From: SFWF01 sp045539095
Lineage (GTDB): Bacteria; Bacillota; Clostridia; Oscillospirales; Acutalibacteraceae
Length of the DNA: 27,288 nt
Assembly (NCBI GenBank): GCA_045539095.1
Contig: JAZQER010000031.1
Span: 1 to 27,288, forward strand
Direction of reading: 5' to 3'
Made by a program: the position numbers and the translations under genes. Below, piece by piece: positions 8,270 through 16,601 of the stretch (the first letter of the stretch is position 1; each line of letters begins with the position of its first letter). The notes below the pieces were generated by a model that saw only the letters and a program-made list of their open reading frames with translations, was not told the origin of the DNA and did no database searches.

Positions 8270-9139
8270 GTGCATTTTTTAGAGGTTTCAAACCTTTCCC
8301 ACAACTATTCTGTCGCAGATAAAAACTCAAAACCTGCGATAAATAATATATCCTTTTCGCTGGATAAAGGAGAGATACTTGGTATAATCGGACATACCGG
8401 GTCGGGTAAATCTACCCTTGTCTCACATTTAAACGGACTTTTAAAGCCCGATAGCGGTAAAGTATTACTGGACGGAGTTGATATTTGGGAAAAACCTAAG
8501 GAGATATCCAAGATAAGAACCCGTGTTGGACTTGTTTTTCAATATCCTGAGTATCAACTGTTTGAAGAGACTGTTTATGCAGATATCGCTTTCGGTCCAA
8601 AGAATATGGGTCTTTGCCAAGATGAAATTGACCTAAGGATTAAGCGTTCTGCAAAGCTTTTAGGATTTGGCGAGGAGCTTTTTAAAAAATCTCCTTTTGA
8701 TCTTTCTGGAGGTCAGAAGCGCAGAGTAGCCATCGCAGGTGTTGTCGCAATGGAGCCTGAGCTTATAGTATTTGATGAACCTACGGCAGGACTTGACCCT
8801 GTTGGTAGACAGGCAATATTTAAAGCAATCAAGGACTATCGCAGTAATAACAAGGCCTCGATAATTATTGTTTCACATTCAATGGAAGATATGGCAGCTG
8901 TTTGTGATAAGATACTTGTATTAAATAAAGGCTCTGTATTTGATTTCGGTACCGCTAAAAAGATATTTTCTAAGGTTGAACAGCTTAAAAGCATCGGTCT
9001 TAATGTGCCTATGGTCTCTGAAATCTTTATGTGTTTGAAGGATAGATACGGTATAGATTCAAAGGGAATTATTACTGTTGACGAAGCCGAACAATTTCTT
9101 CTAACTCTGATTCGCGAGAGGAGGAGAAGCTATGATTAA
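8270..9139 (+). CDS. ecfA2: ECF transporter ATP-binding protein EcfA2
   Basis: A 289-residue second ATPase of the ECF module. Walker A is GHTGSGKST (41-49), followed by VFQYPEYQLFEETV, the EcfA2 version of the Q-loop region, signature LSGGQKRR, Walker B LIVFDEPTAGLDP and H-loop IVSHSMEDM. The start codon is GTG at 8270, with GGAGG 7 bases upstream and one base after the ecfA1 stop. It overlaps ecfT by 8 bases. Confidence 0.92.
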   Translation: MHFLEVSNLSHNYSVADKNSKPAINNISFSLDKGEILGIIGHTGSGKSTLVSHLNGLLKPDSGKVLLDGVDIWEKPKEISKIRTRVGLVFQYPEYQLFEETVYADIAFGPKNMGLCQDEIDLRIKRSAKLLGFGEELFKKSPFDLSGGQKRRVAIAGVVAMEPELIVFDEPTAGLDPVGRQAIFKAIKDYRSNNKASIIIVSHSMEDMAAVCDKILVLNKGSVFDFGTAKKIFSKVEQLKSIGLNVPMVSEIFMCLKDRYGIDSKGIITVDEAEQFLLTLIRERRRSYD

Positions 9140-9944
9140 AGATGTTACTTTCGGTCAATACTTCCGCGCTGATTCGGTAATTCATAGGCTCGATCCCAGG
9201 CTTAAGATTATCCTTATGGTACTTTTGGTGGTTATGCTTTTTGTTTGTAGCGGTTTTACTTCACTCGGTATCTTTATATTTTTCACCCTAGTAATACTGC
9301 TTTTGAGCAAGGTATCAATTAAGTTTTACTTTAAAAACATTAAGGTTATTATTCCGATTATAATTTTCACATCTTTGCTCAATTTGTTTTACACTCAAAC
9401 AGGTATTAAATATACTCTATTTTGGAATATTTCTATCTGGAGTGGCGGAATTTCAAGAGCAGTATTTATGTCTGTAAGGGTCCTGCTTCTCATTCTTATA
9501 AGTTCTGTGCTTACCTATACTACAACGCCCAACGATATCACAGACGCTTTAGAAAGACTTTTAAAACCACTTAAGCTTATAGGGATGGGCAGCGCTGTTC
9601 ATACAGTTTCAATGATGATGACAATTGCCCTTAGATTTATTCCAACTCTCATTGACGAAACAGATAAAATTATGAACGCGCAAAAGGCGAGAGGAGCTGA
9701 TATGGAGTCGGGAGGCTTTATAAGAAGAATTAAAGCCCTGCTTCCAATTTTAATTCCGCTTCTCATTTCTTCCGTCAGACGCGCGTATGAGCTTGCAGAA
9801 GCTATGGAGTGTCGCTGTTATAACGGTGGACAAGGCAGACAACGTATGAAACAAATGAGGTTTTATGTTAGAGATTATTGTTCTTTGTTCTTATGCATAC
9901 TTGTAGCTGCAGTCATTATTCTTGTAAATATTTTTATTAAGTGA
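9132..9944 (+). CDS. ecfT: ECF transporter transmembrane scaffold protein EcfT
   Basis: A 270-residue membrane protein with about five to six helices. Two coupling motifs of EcfT lie in the cytoplasmic C-terminal half: NAQKARGAD (about 186-194) and AMECRCYNGG (about 226-235). These helices contact the two ATPases. It connects them to interchangeable substrate-binding S components. No S component is present in the window, so this is probably a shared (group II) module. RBS GGAGGAGAAG precedes ATG 9132. Confidence 0.92.
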   Translation: MIKDVTFGQYFRADSVIHRLDPRLKIILMVLLVVMLFVCSGFTSLGIFIFFTLVILLLSKVSIKFYFKNIKVIIPIIIFTSLLNLFYTQTGIKYTLFWNISIWSGGISRAVFMSVRVLLLILISSVLTYTTTPNDITDALERLLKPLKLIGMGSAVHTVSMMMTIALRFIPTLIDETDKIMNAQKARGADMESGGFIRRIKALLPILIPLLISSVRRAYELAEAMECRCYNGGQGRQRMKQMRFYVRDYCSLFLCILVAAVIILVNIFIK

Positions 9945-9949
9945 TGGTT

Positions 9950-10684
9950 ATGGAAAGAGTTTTGTTGAAAATCTCGTATTTAGGAACTGCATATCACGGT
10001 TGGCAGGTGCAACCTAACGGTATTACTGTTCAAGAAGTATTACAGTCAAAAATTGAGCAGATGTACAAGCACAAGATAAATCTCACAGGTTGCAGCAGAA
10101 CCGATGCAGGTGTGCACGCAAAGGAGTTTTACTGTCATTTTGATGCTGCTTTTCACATTGGTGAGGAATCAATAGTACGTGGACTGAATTCAATATTACC
10201 TCGTGATATTTGTGTTATCTCAGCAAAATATGTTGACTTGGATTTTCATGCAAGATACTCTGCCAAGGGTAAAACATATGAATATAAAATAAAAAATTCC
10301 ACCACACACGATCCTTTTTTACAGGGCAGGGTATGGCACATTGAAAGGCCGTTGAATATTGAACTGATGAATGAGTTTTGTTCAAAGCTGTGTGGCAGAC
10401 ATGATTTTTTAGGTTTTTCTTCTTCCGGAAGATCGGTAACAGATACAGTGAGGACGGTTTCGCAGTGTAATGTAACGAAAGACCGAGATATTATAACTAT
10501 ATGCATCACTGCAGACGGTTTTCTCTATAATATGGTTCGTATTATTGTTGGTACTGCGATTGATGTTTCTGATAGAAAAATTGCAGTAGAGGATATCGAC
10601 GATGTTATAAAGTCACGTAACAGAGCACGTGCAGGAATCACTGCACCGCCCGATGGTTTATATTTGTCAAAAGTAATTTATTAA
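9950..10684 (+). CDS. truA: tRNA pseudouridine(38-40) synthase TruA
   Basis: About 244 residues. It isomerises uridines 38-40 in the anticodon arm of tRNAs. The catalytic Asp52 sits in GCSRTDAGVHA, and the motifs YLGTAYHGWQ at the start and ADGFLYNMVRIIVGT near the C-terminus are typical of TruA. The start is ambiguous: GTG 9941, ATG 9944 (overlapping the ecfT TGA) and ATG 9950 are in frame, and none has a clear ribosome site. MERVLLKISYLG from 9950 fits family N-termini best. The order ecfA1-ecfA2-ecfT-truA is common in Firmicutes, usually next to ribosomal protein genes rather than ruv genes. Confidence 0.92.
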   Translation: MERVLLKISYLGTAYHGWQVQPNGITVQEVLQSKIEQMYKHKINLTGCSRTDAGVHAKEFYCHFDAAFHIGEESIVRGLNSILPRDICVISAKYVDLDFHARYSAKGKTYEYKIKNSTTHDPFLQGRVWHIERPLNIELMNEFCSKLCGRHDFLGFSSSGRSVTDTVRTVSQCNVTKDRDIITICITADGFLYNMVRIIVGTAIDVSDRKIAVEDIDDVIKSRNRARAGITAPPDGLYLSKVIY

Positions 10685-10700
10685 TATAAAGGTTTTGAGT

Positions 10701-11987
10701 ATGGCTGATTACAAAAAGAAAAAAATCACCAAAAAGGTACAGCTTGAAAAAGCTCCAAAAGAAAACAGAGGCGAAAGCATAACTATGCGAAGCTCTAAAA
10801 TAAAGCATAATACCGATCAGCGTGACCAATCGAAGAATGCATCTCTTCGAGTTATTCGCGGAAAGAAAAAGGAAAAAAAGCTATCTTTTATTCTATCGCT
10901 TTCGATTGCTATTGTTCTGGTGTGCGTTTACCTTATTATTCTTGCGTTTCACCCAATAGGCGTTACAGAATATTTTTCGTCGGTATTTAAAGCAGTAGGC
11001 TCCGGTGATATTTTCTCATCTGAATCTTCCGGCAAGGATATTATCAGTTGCGTTAGAAACAGCGATTACTATTATCTGCTTACCGATACAAAGGTTGAGT
11101 GTATAAACAATAGCGGAAAAAGTATATCCAATATTGATCACGGTTTTGCGAGACCTGTTATTGATGTTTCCGAAACTAGGTATCTCGTATACGGTCAAGG
11201 TGAACAAACAGTAAAGGTATTTAATTTTGATAAAGAGCTTTCTTCTCTCTATTATGAAGACCCTATTCTTTGCGCAGATATTGCAGATAACGGCAGTTTT
11301 GCGGTAGCAACCAGCACCGACGGCTACGATTCGGTTGTTCGTGTATATAATAAAAAGGGGAAACTACTTTATGAGTGGTACAGCTCGGACGGAATAATAT
11401 CATCAGTTTCACTGACAGCTAACGGAAAGCAGATTTTGGTTGTAACTATTTCCGCCGATGATGGAGTCTTTAATTCTAAACTAAGGCTTTTGAGCTTTAA
11501 TTCCGCTGATCCTGACAAATACTTTGAGTTTGAAAATGACTTAATTTACGGTGTATATCATCTCTCTAAAAACGATATTTGTGTTATTTCAGAAAACAAT
11601 TTGAATTTTATCAACCTTAAGAACGGTTCTACAAAAAGAGAAACCACTGATTACAGCTACAAAATGGTTGATTATTATGAAAACAACATTACTGTTCTCA
11701 GCAGTCTGTCGGCAAATGTTGATATAAATCACATAACCGTTTATAACAAATCGGGTGAGATATCATCTTTTGTTGTGGATTATCCTGTAAATTATATGTC
11801 GTTAATCTCAGGTTATCTTTATATACAAAGTGGTTCAGATGTTTATCAGCTTAACAGTGAAAATGAAATAATTCGGTCGGCTTCTGTTCCTTTTGATACA
11901 AAAGTAATAGTACCTATATCGGAAAAATATATTGTAGCAGTAGGCAATTCATCAATTTCAAAAATATTGTTAGAAGATGCGGAGTAG
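10701..11987 (+). CDS. DUF5711-like membrane-anchored beta-propeller-like protein, function unknown
   Basis: 428 residues. A very basic, lysine-rich cytoplasmic head (about 1-58) is followed by one membrane helix (about 60-82, rich in I/L/V). The rest is extracytoplasmic, with repeated short blocks such as 'VYNKKGKLLYEW' and 'TVYNKSGEISSF' that suggest beta-propeller blades. This layout matches DUF5711-type proteins of Clostridia as I recall them; the assignment is by architecture, and I do not know a function. The start ATG 10701 has AAAGG 8 bases upstream. An in-frame TTG at 10695 is too close to that site. It lies between truA and the CvpA-like gene, suggesting an envelope role. Confidence 0.6.
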   Translation: MADYKKKKITKKVQLEKAPKENRGESITMRSSKIKHNTDQRDQSKNASLRVIRGKKKEKKLSFILSLSIAIVLVCVYLIILAFHPIGVTEYFSSVFKAVGSGDIFSSESSGKDIISCVRNSDYYYLLTDTKVECINNSGKSISNIDHGFARPVIDVSETRYLVYGQGEQTVKVFNFDKELSSLYYEDPILCADIADNGSFAVATSTDGYDSVVRVYNKKGKLLYEWYSSDGIISSVSLTANGKQILVVTISADDGVFNSKLRLLSFNSADPDKYFEFENDLIYGVYHLSKNDICVISENNLNFINLKNGSTKRETTDYSYKMVDYYENNITVLSSLSANVDINHITVYNKSGEISSFVVDYPVNYMSLISGYLYIQSGSDVYQLNSENEIIRSASVPFDTKVIVPISEKYIVAVGNSSISKILLEDAE

Positions 11988-11993
11988 TGGTTT

Positions 11994-12695
11994 ATGAATA
12001 TTATTCTTGATATTATTATATTGGCAGTATTCATTATTACTGTTGTTATCGTAACTAAAAAAGGCTTTATCAGATCACTTGTTGCGGTTGTAGGATTTGT
12101 AGCTGCTATAGTTCTTTCTTTGACATTTGCACCTCCGATAGCAGAAGCCTCCTATACTCATTTTATTGAAGAGGCTGTTTATAACAAGGTACACGATTCT
12201 GTAGCTGACATTTCAAATCAGTCTGAAGAAACGATTTCCTCTTCGATTGAAAATGTTTATTCTTCGCTTCCATCCTTTATATCCGAGTATGCAAAAAAAT
12301 CGGGTTATTCATCTGATGAAATAGTATCTGCTATCACGTTTGATGACTTTAGCTCTGCACATATTGCAAGCGCAATATGTGATAACGCAATTAAGCCATC
12401 TATAATTTCGATACTAAACTATATTTTAGTTTTGGTGCTATTTATACCTTTGATATTTATATCGAGATTTTTAGCAAAACTGATAAAAGCTCTAATAAGA
12501 GAAAATATTTTAGGCGGGCTTGATCGTGTGCTCAGTATTGTATTAGGCGTTGCATCGGGAGTAGCTTTTGTTATTGTTTTCTGTATAGCGGTTTCACTGA
12601 TTTCAAACCTTACAAATTCAGCCTCTTTACTAAACGCTATTGATTCATCCTACATATTTAAAGCTATACTTGAGCACATTCCTTTTGCGGTTTGA
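11994..12695 (+). CDS. CvpA-family membrane protein
   Basis: A 233-residue protein with about four membrane helices (roughly 5-20, 28-48, 135-155 and 175-205). The central soluble region is rich in serine and acidic residues. The N-terminus (ILDIIILAVFIITVVIVTKK) and the GFIRSLVAVVGFVAAI segment are typical of the CvpA / colicin V production family, which in Firmicutes is usually an integral membrane protein of uncertain role. ATG 11994 follows a GGAG-containing site and lies 6 bases after the upstream stop. Confidence 0.7.
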   Translation: MNIILDIIILAVFIITVVIVTKKGFIRSLVAVVGFVAAIVLSLTFAPPIAEASYTHFIEEAVYNKVHDSVADISNQSEETISSSIENVYSSLPSFISEYAKKSGYSSDEIVSAITFDDFSSAHIASAICDNAIKPSIISILNYILVLVLFIPLIFISRFLAKLIKALIRENILGGLDRVLSIVLGVASGVAFVIVFCIAVSLISNLTNSASLLNAIDSSYIFKAILEHIPFAV

Positions 12696-12720
12696 AGTAT
12701 TTACGGAGGATAATTTTAAA

Positions 12721-13281
12721 ATGAAAAACATTTTTACAATTCCAAACATTATTTCATTTATTCGACTGTTAATAATTCCTTTCTTTGCGATATGTTATTT
12801 TTCAGATAATATTGAGAACCGTTATGCGGTTTGTATCGCTATTATAGTTATAAGCGGATTAAGTGATATAGTCGATGGCTTTATTGCAAGAAAATTTAAT
12901 ATGGTGTCCGATCTTGGAAAGATATTGGATCCTATTGCGGACAAGCTTACGCAGGTAGTTATTCTCCTTTGTCTTTGTATTAACCATCCTTCGCTTCTTG
13001 TGATGTTTGGTGTTCTGTTTTTAAAGGAATTATTAACGCTTTTTGCGGCAATTTACGTGCTTTCTAACGGAACAAAGCCCATTTCAGCCCGTTGGTGGGG
13101 CAAGTTGTCTACGATAGTGATATTCCTAACGATGTTCTACACTATACTTCTTGATCTTTTCGATATTTCAAGAATTCCTCTATATTTACTTACATTTGCA
13201 TCTATTGTATGTATGATAATTTCACTTTCCGGATATTTTAAAATGTTTTCCGGTCAAGTTAAAGGAGACCCTAACAAATGA
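12721..13281 (+). CDS. pgsA: CDP-alcohol phosphatidyltransferase, probably phosphatidylglycerophosphate synthase
   Basis: A 186-residue membrane enzyme that probably joins CDP-diacylglycerol to glycerol-3-phosphate, the committed step to phosphatidylglycerol. The family motif D-x2-DG-x2-AR-x8-G-x3-D-x3-D is complete: Asp49, Asp52-Gly53, Ala56-Arg57, Gly66, Asp70 and Asp74. About five to six membrane helices are visible. The frame is open back to 12640, inside the previous gene, but GGAGG 11-12 bases upstream of ATG 12721 and the standard 'KNIFTIPNIISFIRL' N-terminus set the start. The alcohol acceptor is inferred from overall similarity; other CDP-alcohol transferases share the motif. The stop overlaps the clp start. 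Confidence 0.82.
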   Translation: MKNIFTIPNIISFIRLLIIPFFAICYFSDNIENRYAVCIAIIVISGLSDIVDGFIARKFNMVSDLGKILDPIADKLTQVVILLCLCINHPSLLVMFGVLFLKELLTLFAAIYVLSNGTKPISARWWGKLSTIVIFLTMFYTILLDLFDISRIPLYLLTFASIVCMIISLSGYFKMFSGQVKGDPNK

Positions 13282-15551
13282 TGAAACTCTGTTATAAATG
13301 CCATAAAAGACCTGCGGTGGTCTTTATATCTGATACGAGTTTGCAAAACAGCGAGCCTAAAGGACTTTGTCTTGTATGCGCTAAGGAGTCAGGCATAAAG
13401 CCAATCGATGATATGCTCAAAAAAATGAATATATCCGATGAAGACATCGAACAAATGAGCGAGCAGTTCCTCGAAGTTATGAGTGATAATCCCGACGAGG
13501 ATTTTGATATGGGTACCGCACCTGCTTTTCCTTTTCTCAACAATATCTTTGGCAGTCTTGGTATGACGCAGAAGACCGATGAAGACAAGACAGAAAAGCC
13601 CGATGGCTCAAACAACAAAAAAGAAAAGACCAAAAAAGAGCGCAGAAAATATATTGACCATTATTGTATTAACCTTACCCAGCGTGCTAAAGAGGGTAAG
13701 CTTGATGTAATTATCGGTCGTGACAGCGAGCTTTACCGTACTATTCAGATACTTTCACGCCGTTCTAAAAACTATCCTTGTCTTATCGGTGAACCCGGTG
13801 TCGGTAAAACCGCAATTGTAGAGGGACTGGCTCTCAGTATTGCAGATGGCACCGCGCCAGCCCGTCTTTTAGATAAGGAAATACATTTACTTGACCTTAC
13901 CAGCCTCGTCGCTGGAACGCAATTCCGCGGACAGTTTGAAAGCAGGGTGAAGGGTCTCATAGATGAAGTTAAAAACGCAGGAAATATCATTCTTTTTATT
14001 GACGAGATTCATAATCTTGTTGGGGCAGGGGACTCTGCAGAGGGCTCTATGAATGCTGCGAATATTATGAAACCTGCTCTCTCGCGCGGAGAAATTCAGG
14101 TCATTGGCGCGACTACTTTTAAAGAATACCGTAAGTATATTGAAAAAGATGCAGCCTTAGAAAGAAGATTTCAGCCTGTAACGGTCGAAGAAACATCTAT
14201 TGAAAGCGCAATTCAGATTCTTCTTGGAATAAAGGGCTATTACGAAGGCTTTCACAATGTAACCGTATCAGACGAGCTTGTAAGCAAGATTGTAACCCTT
14301 TCTGAGAGATATGTCTGTGACAGATATCTTCCCGACAAAGCGATTGACCTTCTTGATGAAGCCTGTGCTTGCGCTAGTCTTGAAAATAAGGCAGTAGATG
14401 AGCTTTATACTACAAATAAGAAAATTGCCGAAAAACAGATAGAGCTCGAAAAGCTTCAGTCCGAAGTGGATAATCCCGATTATGAAAAACTAGCACTTAT
14501 AAAGGCTGAAGTTGATAAACTGAAAGCAGTGGCTTCTGAGCTTTATGTACCTGCTTCTCAAAACAACGTTACTGAAAAGGATGTTGCAAAGGTCATAGAG
14601 CTTTGGACGGGTATTCCTGCTTCTAAGGTGGAGGAAAGCGATTTTAAGAAGCTTAGTGTACTTGAAGATCGTATCAAGGAACGTATTATTGGTCAGGACG
14701 AGGCTGCAAAGCAGGTATCGGCTGCGGTTAAACGCTCGCGTGTACAGACTACTGCTCACAGAAAACCGGCATCGTTTATATTTGTCGGACCCACAGGGGT
14801 GGGTAAGACCGAACTTGTAAAAGTTCTTGCCGATCAGCTTTTTTCAAGTCCCGAAACACTTATCCGTCTTGATATGTCAGAATTTATGGAAAAGCATTCT
14901 GTATCGAGAATTATCGGGGCTCCTCCCGGATATGTGGGATACGATGAAGCGGGTCAGCTTACCGAAAAGATTCGCAGAAAGCCTTACTCAGTTGTTCTGT
15001 TTGATGAGATCGAAAAGGCGCATCCCGATGTTTTGAACATTCTATTACAGATACTTGACGACGGAAGAATTACTGACTCTCAAGGCAGAACGGTAAATTT
15101 TGAAAACACCATAATTGTTATGACATCAAACGCCGGAAGTCATAAGCGCGAAAATATAATGGGCTTTTCTAAATCTGTTTCTGAGTCAAGCAGAGAACGT
15201 GCGGTCGCTGCGCTTGAAGAGTTTTTACGACCTGAGTTTATTGCGCGCGTAGATGAGATAATAGCCTTTTCTGCTTTATCTGAAGAAAGCCTTGAAAAGA
15301 TTGCTGAGTTGATGCTTTCTGACCTTTCTAAAATCTTGCTCGAAAAAGGTATTTCAGTAAAGTTTTACCGTGATGTATACAAACATCTTGCAAAACTTAA
15401 CTATGGCGCAAAATCGGGAGCTAGAGCACTTAGAAGCAGTATTAGAAGAATGATAGAAGATCCTATTGTTGACTGCATCATTTCCGGTGTTGACGGCAGT
15501 ATTGATAAGCTTTCTGTCTCAATTAAGGATGATAAAATTTTTCTATCATAA
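13278..15551 (+). CDS. ClpE-like AAA+ unfoldase (ATP-dependent Clp protease ATP-binding subunit)
   Basis: 757 residues. The N-terminus is a zinc finger, Cys5-x2-Cys8 with Cys31-x2-Cys34, in place of the usual Clp-N repeat domain; this is the ClpE arrangement. An acidic/basic linker leads to AAA1 (GEPGVGKT about 171-178; Walker B ILFIDEIHNLVGAG), a short coiled-coil middle domain (about 375-420) and AAA2 (GPTGVGKT about 502-509; VVLFDEIEKAHPDV). A hydrophobic MGF near residues 628-630 sits where Clp ATPases carry their ClpP-binding loop, so it probably feeds ClpP. RBS AAAGGAGA 13261-13268; ATG 13278 overlaps the preceding stop. No CtsR or McsB is nearby. ClpE is the best guess; an uncharacterised ClpC-like subgroup is possible. 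Confidence 0.85.
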   Translation: MMKLCYKCHKRPAVVFISDTSLQNSEPKGLCLVCAKESGIKPIDDMLKKMNISDEDIEQMSEQFLEVMSDNPDEDFDMGTAPAFPFLNNIFGSLGMTQKTDEDKTEKPDGSNNKKEKTKKERRKYIDHYCINLTQRAKEGKLDVIIGRDSELYRTIQILSRRSKNYPCLIGEPGVGKTAIVEGLALSIADGTAPARLLDKEIHLLDLTSLVAGTQFRGQFESRVKGLIDEVKNAGNIILFIDEIHNLVGAGDSAEGSMNAANIMKPALSRGEIQVIGATTFKEYRKYIEKDAALERRFQPVTVEETSIESAIQILLGIKGYYEGFHNVTVSDELVSKIVTLSERYVCDRYLPDKAIDLLDEACACASLENKAVDELYTTNKKIAEKQIELEKLQSEVDNPDYEKLALIKAEVDKLKAVASELYVPASQNNVTEKDVAKVIELWTGIPASKVEESDFKKLSVLEDRIKERIIGQDEAAKQVSAAVKRSRVQTTAHRKPASFIFVGPTGVGKTELVKVLADQLFSSPETLIRLDMSEFMEKHSVSRIIGAPPGYVGYDEAGQLTEKIRRKPYSVVLFDEIEKAHPDVLNILLQILDDGRITDSQGRTVNFENTIIVMTSNAGSHKRENIMGFSKSVSESSRERAVAALEEFLRPEFIARVDEIIAFSALSEESLEKIAELMLSDLSKILLEKGISVKFYRDVYKHLAKLNYGAKSGARALRSSIRRMIEDPIVDCIISGVDGSIDKLSVSIKDDKIFLS

Positions 15552-15565
15552 TTTTAAAAAAAGTA

Positions 15566-15594
15566 TTGACTAATTGCAAGAAGTGTGCTATTAT
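15566..15594 (+). promoter_or_regulatory. Promoter of the tRNA genes
   Basis: TTGACT (15566-15571), a 17-base spacer and TATTAT (15589-15594), with TGC directly before the -10 (extended -10). Transcription would begin about ten bases before tRNA-Gly. Confidence 0.75.
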
Positions 15595-15610
15595 ATTCCT
15601 TGCAATTTTT
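15573..15610 (+). terminator. Inverted repeat with T-run after clp, overlapping the tRNA promoter
   Basis: ATTGCAAG (15573-15580) is complementary to CTTGCAAT (15599-15606) and is followed by TTTT. It is 20 bases after the clp stop and could end the upstream operon. The loop contains the -10 box of the tRNA promoter. The 18-base loop makes it a weak terminator. Confidence 0.4.
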
Positions 15611-15612
15611 CT

Positions 15613-15687
15613 GCGGGTGTTGTTCAACGGCTAGAATGCCAGCCTTCCAAGCTGGAGACGTGGGTTCGATTCCCATCACCCGCTCCA
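15613..15687 (+). tRNA. tRNA-Gly (anticodon TCC)
   Basis: Cloverleaf: acceptor GCGGGTG with CACCCGC; anticodon stem CCAGC/GCTGG around loop CTTCCAA; T-arm with TTCGATT. The discriminator base is T and CCA (15685-15687) is encoded. The anticodon TCC reads GGA/GGG glycine codons. Confidence 0.95.
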
Positions 15688-15692
15688 TCTTC

Positions 15693-15720
15693 AAAAAAGC
15701 CCTAAGAGCTGGGCTTTTTT
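15693..15720 (+). terminator. Terminator between the two tRNA genes
   Basis: AAAAAAGCCC (15693-15702) pairs with GGGCTTTTTT (15711-15720) around an 8-base loop. The tail is T-rich. It lies between tRNA-Gly and tRNA-Arg, so tRNA-Arg may depend on read-through or a promoter of its own; none is obvious. Confidence 0.75.
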
Positions 15721-15729
15721 ATATGTAAT

Positions 15730-15805
<76 letters not shown>

Positions 15806-15806
<1 letters not shown>

Positions 15807-15856
15807 ATAAAGTGAGGAGCTTTGCCGTAAGGTAAATGCTCCTCACTTTATTTTGT
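15806..15856 (+). terminator. Strong terminator after tRNA-Arg
   Basis: 15806-15820 (AATAAAGTGAGGAGC) is a perfect 15-bp complement of 15838-15852, followed by TTGTTTTC. Its first base is the last A of the tRNA CCA. Confidence 0.85.
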
Positions 15857-15857
15857 T

Positions 15858-15900
15858 TTCGTATGACAACCACTGGCTTTGCCAGTGGTTGTCATACGAA
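15858..15900. repeat. 20-bp perfect inverted repeat with a 3-base loop
   Basis: 15858-15877 is the exact reverse complement of 15881-15900, with TTT between. There is no T-run on either side, so it is not a normal terminator. A second smaller inverted repeat (CAGCATAG/CTATGCTG, about 15910-15935) follows. Together they resemble palindromic intergenic (REP-like) elements tied to IS200/IS605-type transposases; this is inference. No other copy is in the window. Confidence 0.6.
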
Positions 15901-15909
15901 TGCAAAAGA

Positions 15910-15935
15910 CAGCATAGCCATCATAGACTATGCTG
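15910..15935. repeat. Second inverted repeat, CAGCATAG/CTATGCTG
   Basis: An 8-bp perfect stem around a 10-base loop, starting about 10 bases after the 20-bp inverted repeat. The remainder of the tRNA-to-membrane-protein gap (about 15936-16045) shows no gene. Confidence 0.5.
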
Positions 15936-16045
15936 CCTTTCTCAGTTATCCTATTCGGTTTTCGTTTTCTCCGTTAAGGACATCCCGCTTTAGGTCAGTG
16001 TTCCTTTTCTGTTTATTAATAAATATAAAACTCGAATCCGAAGTA

Positions 16046-16070
16046 ATAAAGCTCCTATTTTTCGGAGCTT
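16046..16070 (-). terminator. Weak terminator after the small membrane protein gene
   Basis: AAGCTCC and GGAGCTT form a 7-bp stem around an A/T loop, just past the minus-strand stop at 16076. The tail on the minus strand is TATTACTT, so the signal is weak. Confidence 0.4.
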
Positions 16071-16075
16071 ACTAC

Positions 16076-16480
16076 TTACTCGTTACAAAGCACGATTCTT
16101 TTTATAAGACACACCGTAGCTGTGATTAAAAGTGTTAGGAATCCTAAAAGAAGACCTGTGAAAATTGCGCCCAAAACACTTGTAGCCGCAAAAGGAATCG
16201 CTAAAAGAATTAGTGCAAACAGAAGTGTTCCAAGAATTCCCACTAATACTGCAACAAGTGCAGTGTAACCGCAACGAAGACTCGCTCCGAGTCTGTTTGC
16301 TGATAACAATAGCACAGCCAAATAGCCTATTGCAATACCGAAGACCACCCATAAAAATGCAGGCGTAGCAGCAATTACAGCAGTGAAAGTGAGTACACCT
16401 GCGATAATTCCTATAATAACGCTTGCAAATACTGCAATATCGACACAGTTATATCTACCGTAGCAGTTGTTGTTTGCCAT
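16076..16480 (-). CDS. Small four-helix membrane protein, function unknown
   Basis: 134 residues with four strongly hydrophobic segments (about 15-35, 40-60, 70-95 and 100-125) and almost no soluble part. The N-terminus MANNNCYGRYNC carries two cysteines (6 and 12) before the first helix, which might be a metal or redox site; this is a guess. A strong GGAGGTG site lies 8 bases before ATG 16480. It is transcribed alone, divergently from typA. I do not recognise the family. Confidence 0.75.
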   Translation of the reverse strand: MANNNCYGRYNCVDIAVFASVIIGIIAGVLTFTAVIAATPAFLWVVFGIAIGYLAVLLLSANRLGASLRCGYTALVAVLVGILGTLLFALILLAIPFAATSVLGAIFTGLLLGFLTLLITATVCLIKRIVLCNE

Positions 16481-16546
16481 TTAATTCACCTCCGATAATA
16501 TTATATGAAATATCGTACAAGCGGGTGATTTATATGCCGTAATTAA

Positions 16547-16575
16547 TTGACAAACAGTTATATTAGAGTTATACT
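16547..16575 (+). promoter_or_regulatory. Promoter of typA
   Basis: Perfect TTGACA (16547-16552), a 17-base spacer and TATACT (16570-16575), about 27 bases before the start codon at 16602. Confidence 0.8.
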
Positions 16576-16601
16576 TATATAGTTGAAAAAGAGGGATAAT
16601 T

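Noticed and set aside
12640..12720. 27-residue N-terminal extension of the phosphatidyltransferase
   Set aside because: It lies inside the CvpA-like gene and the GGAGG site favours 12721.
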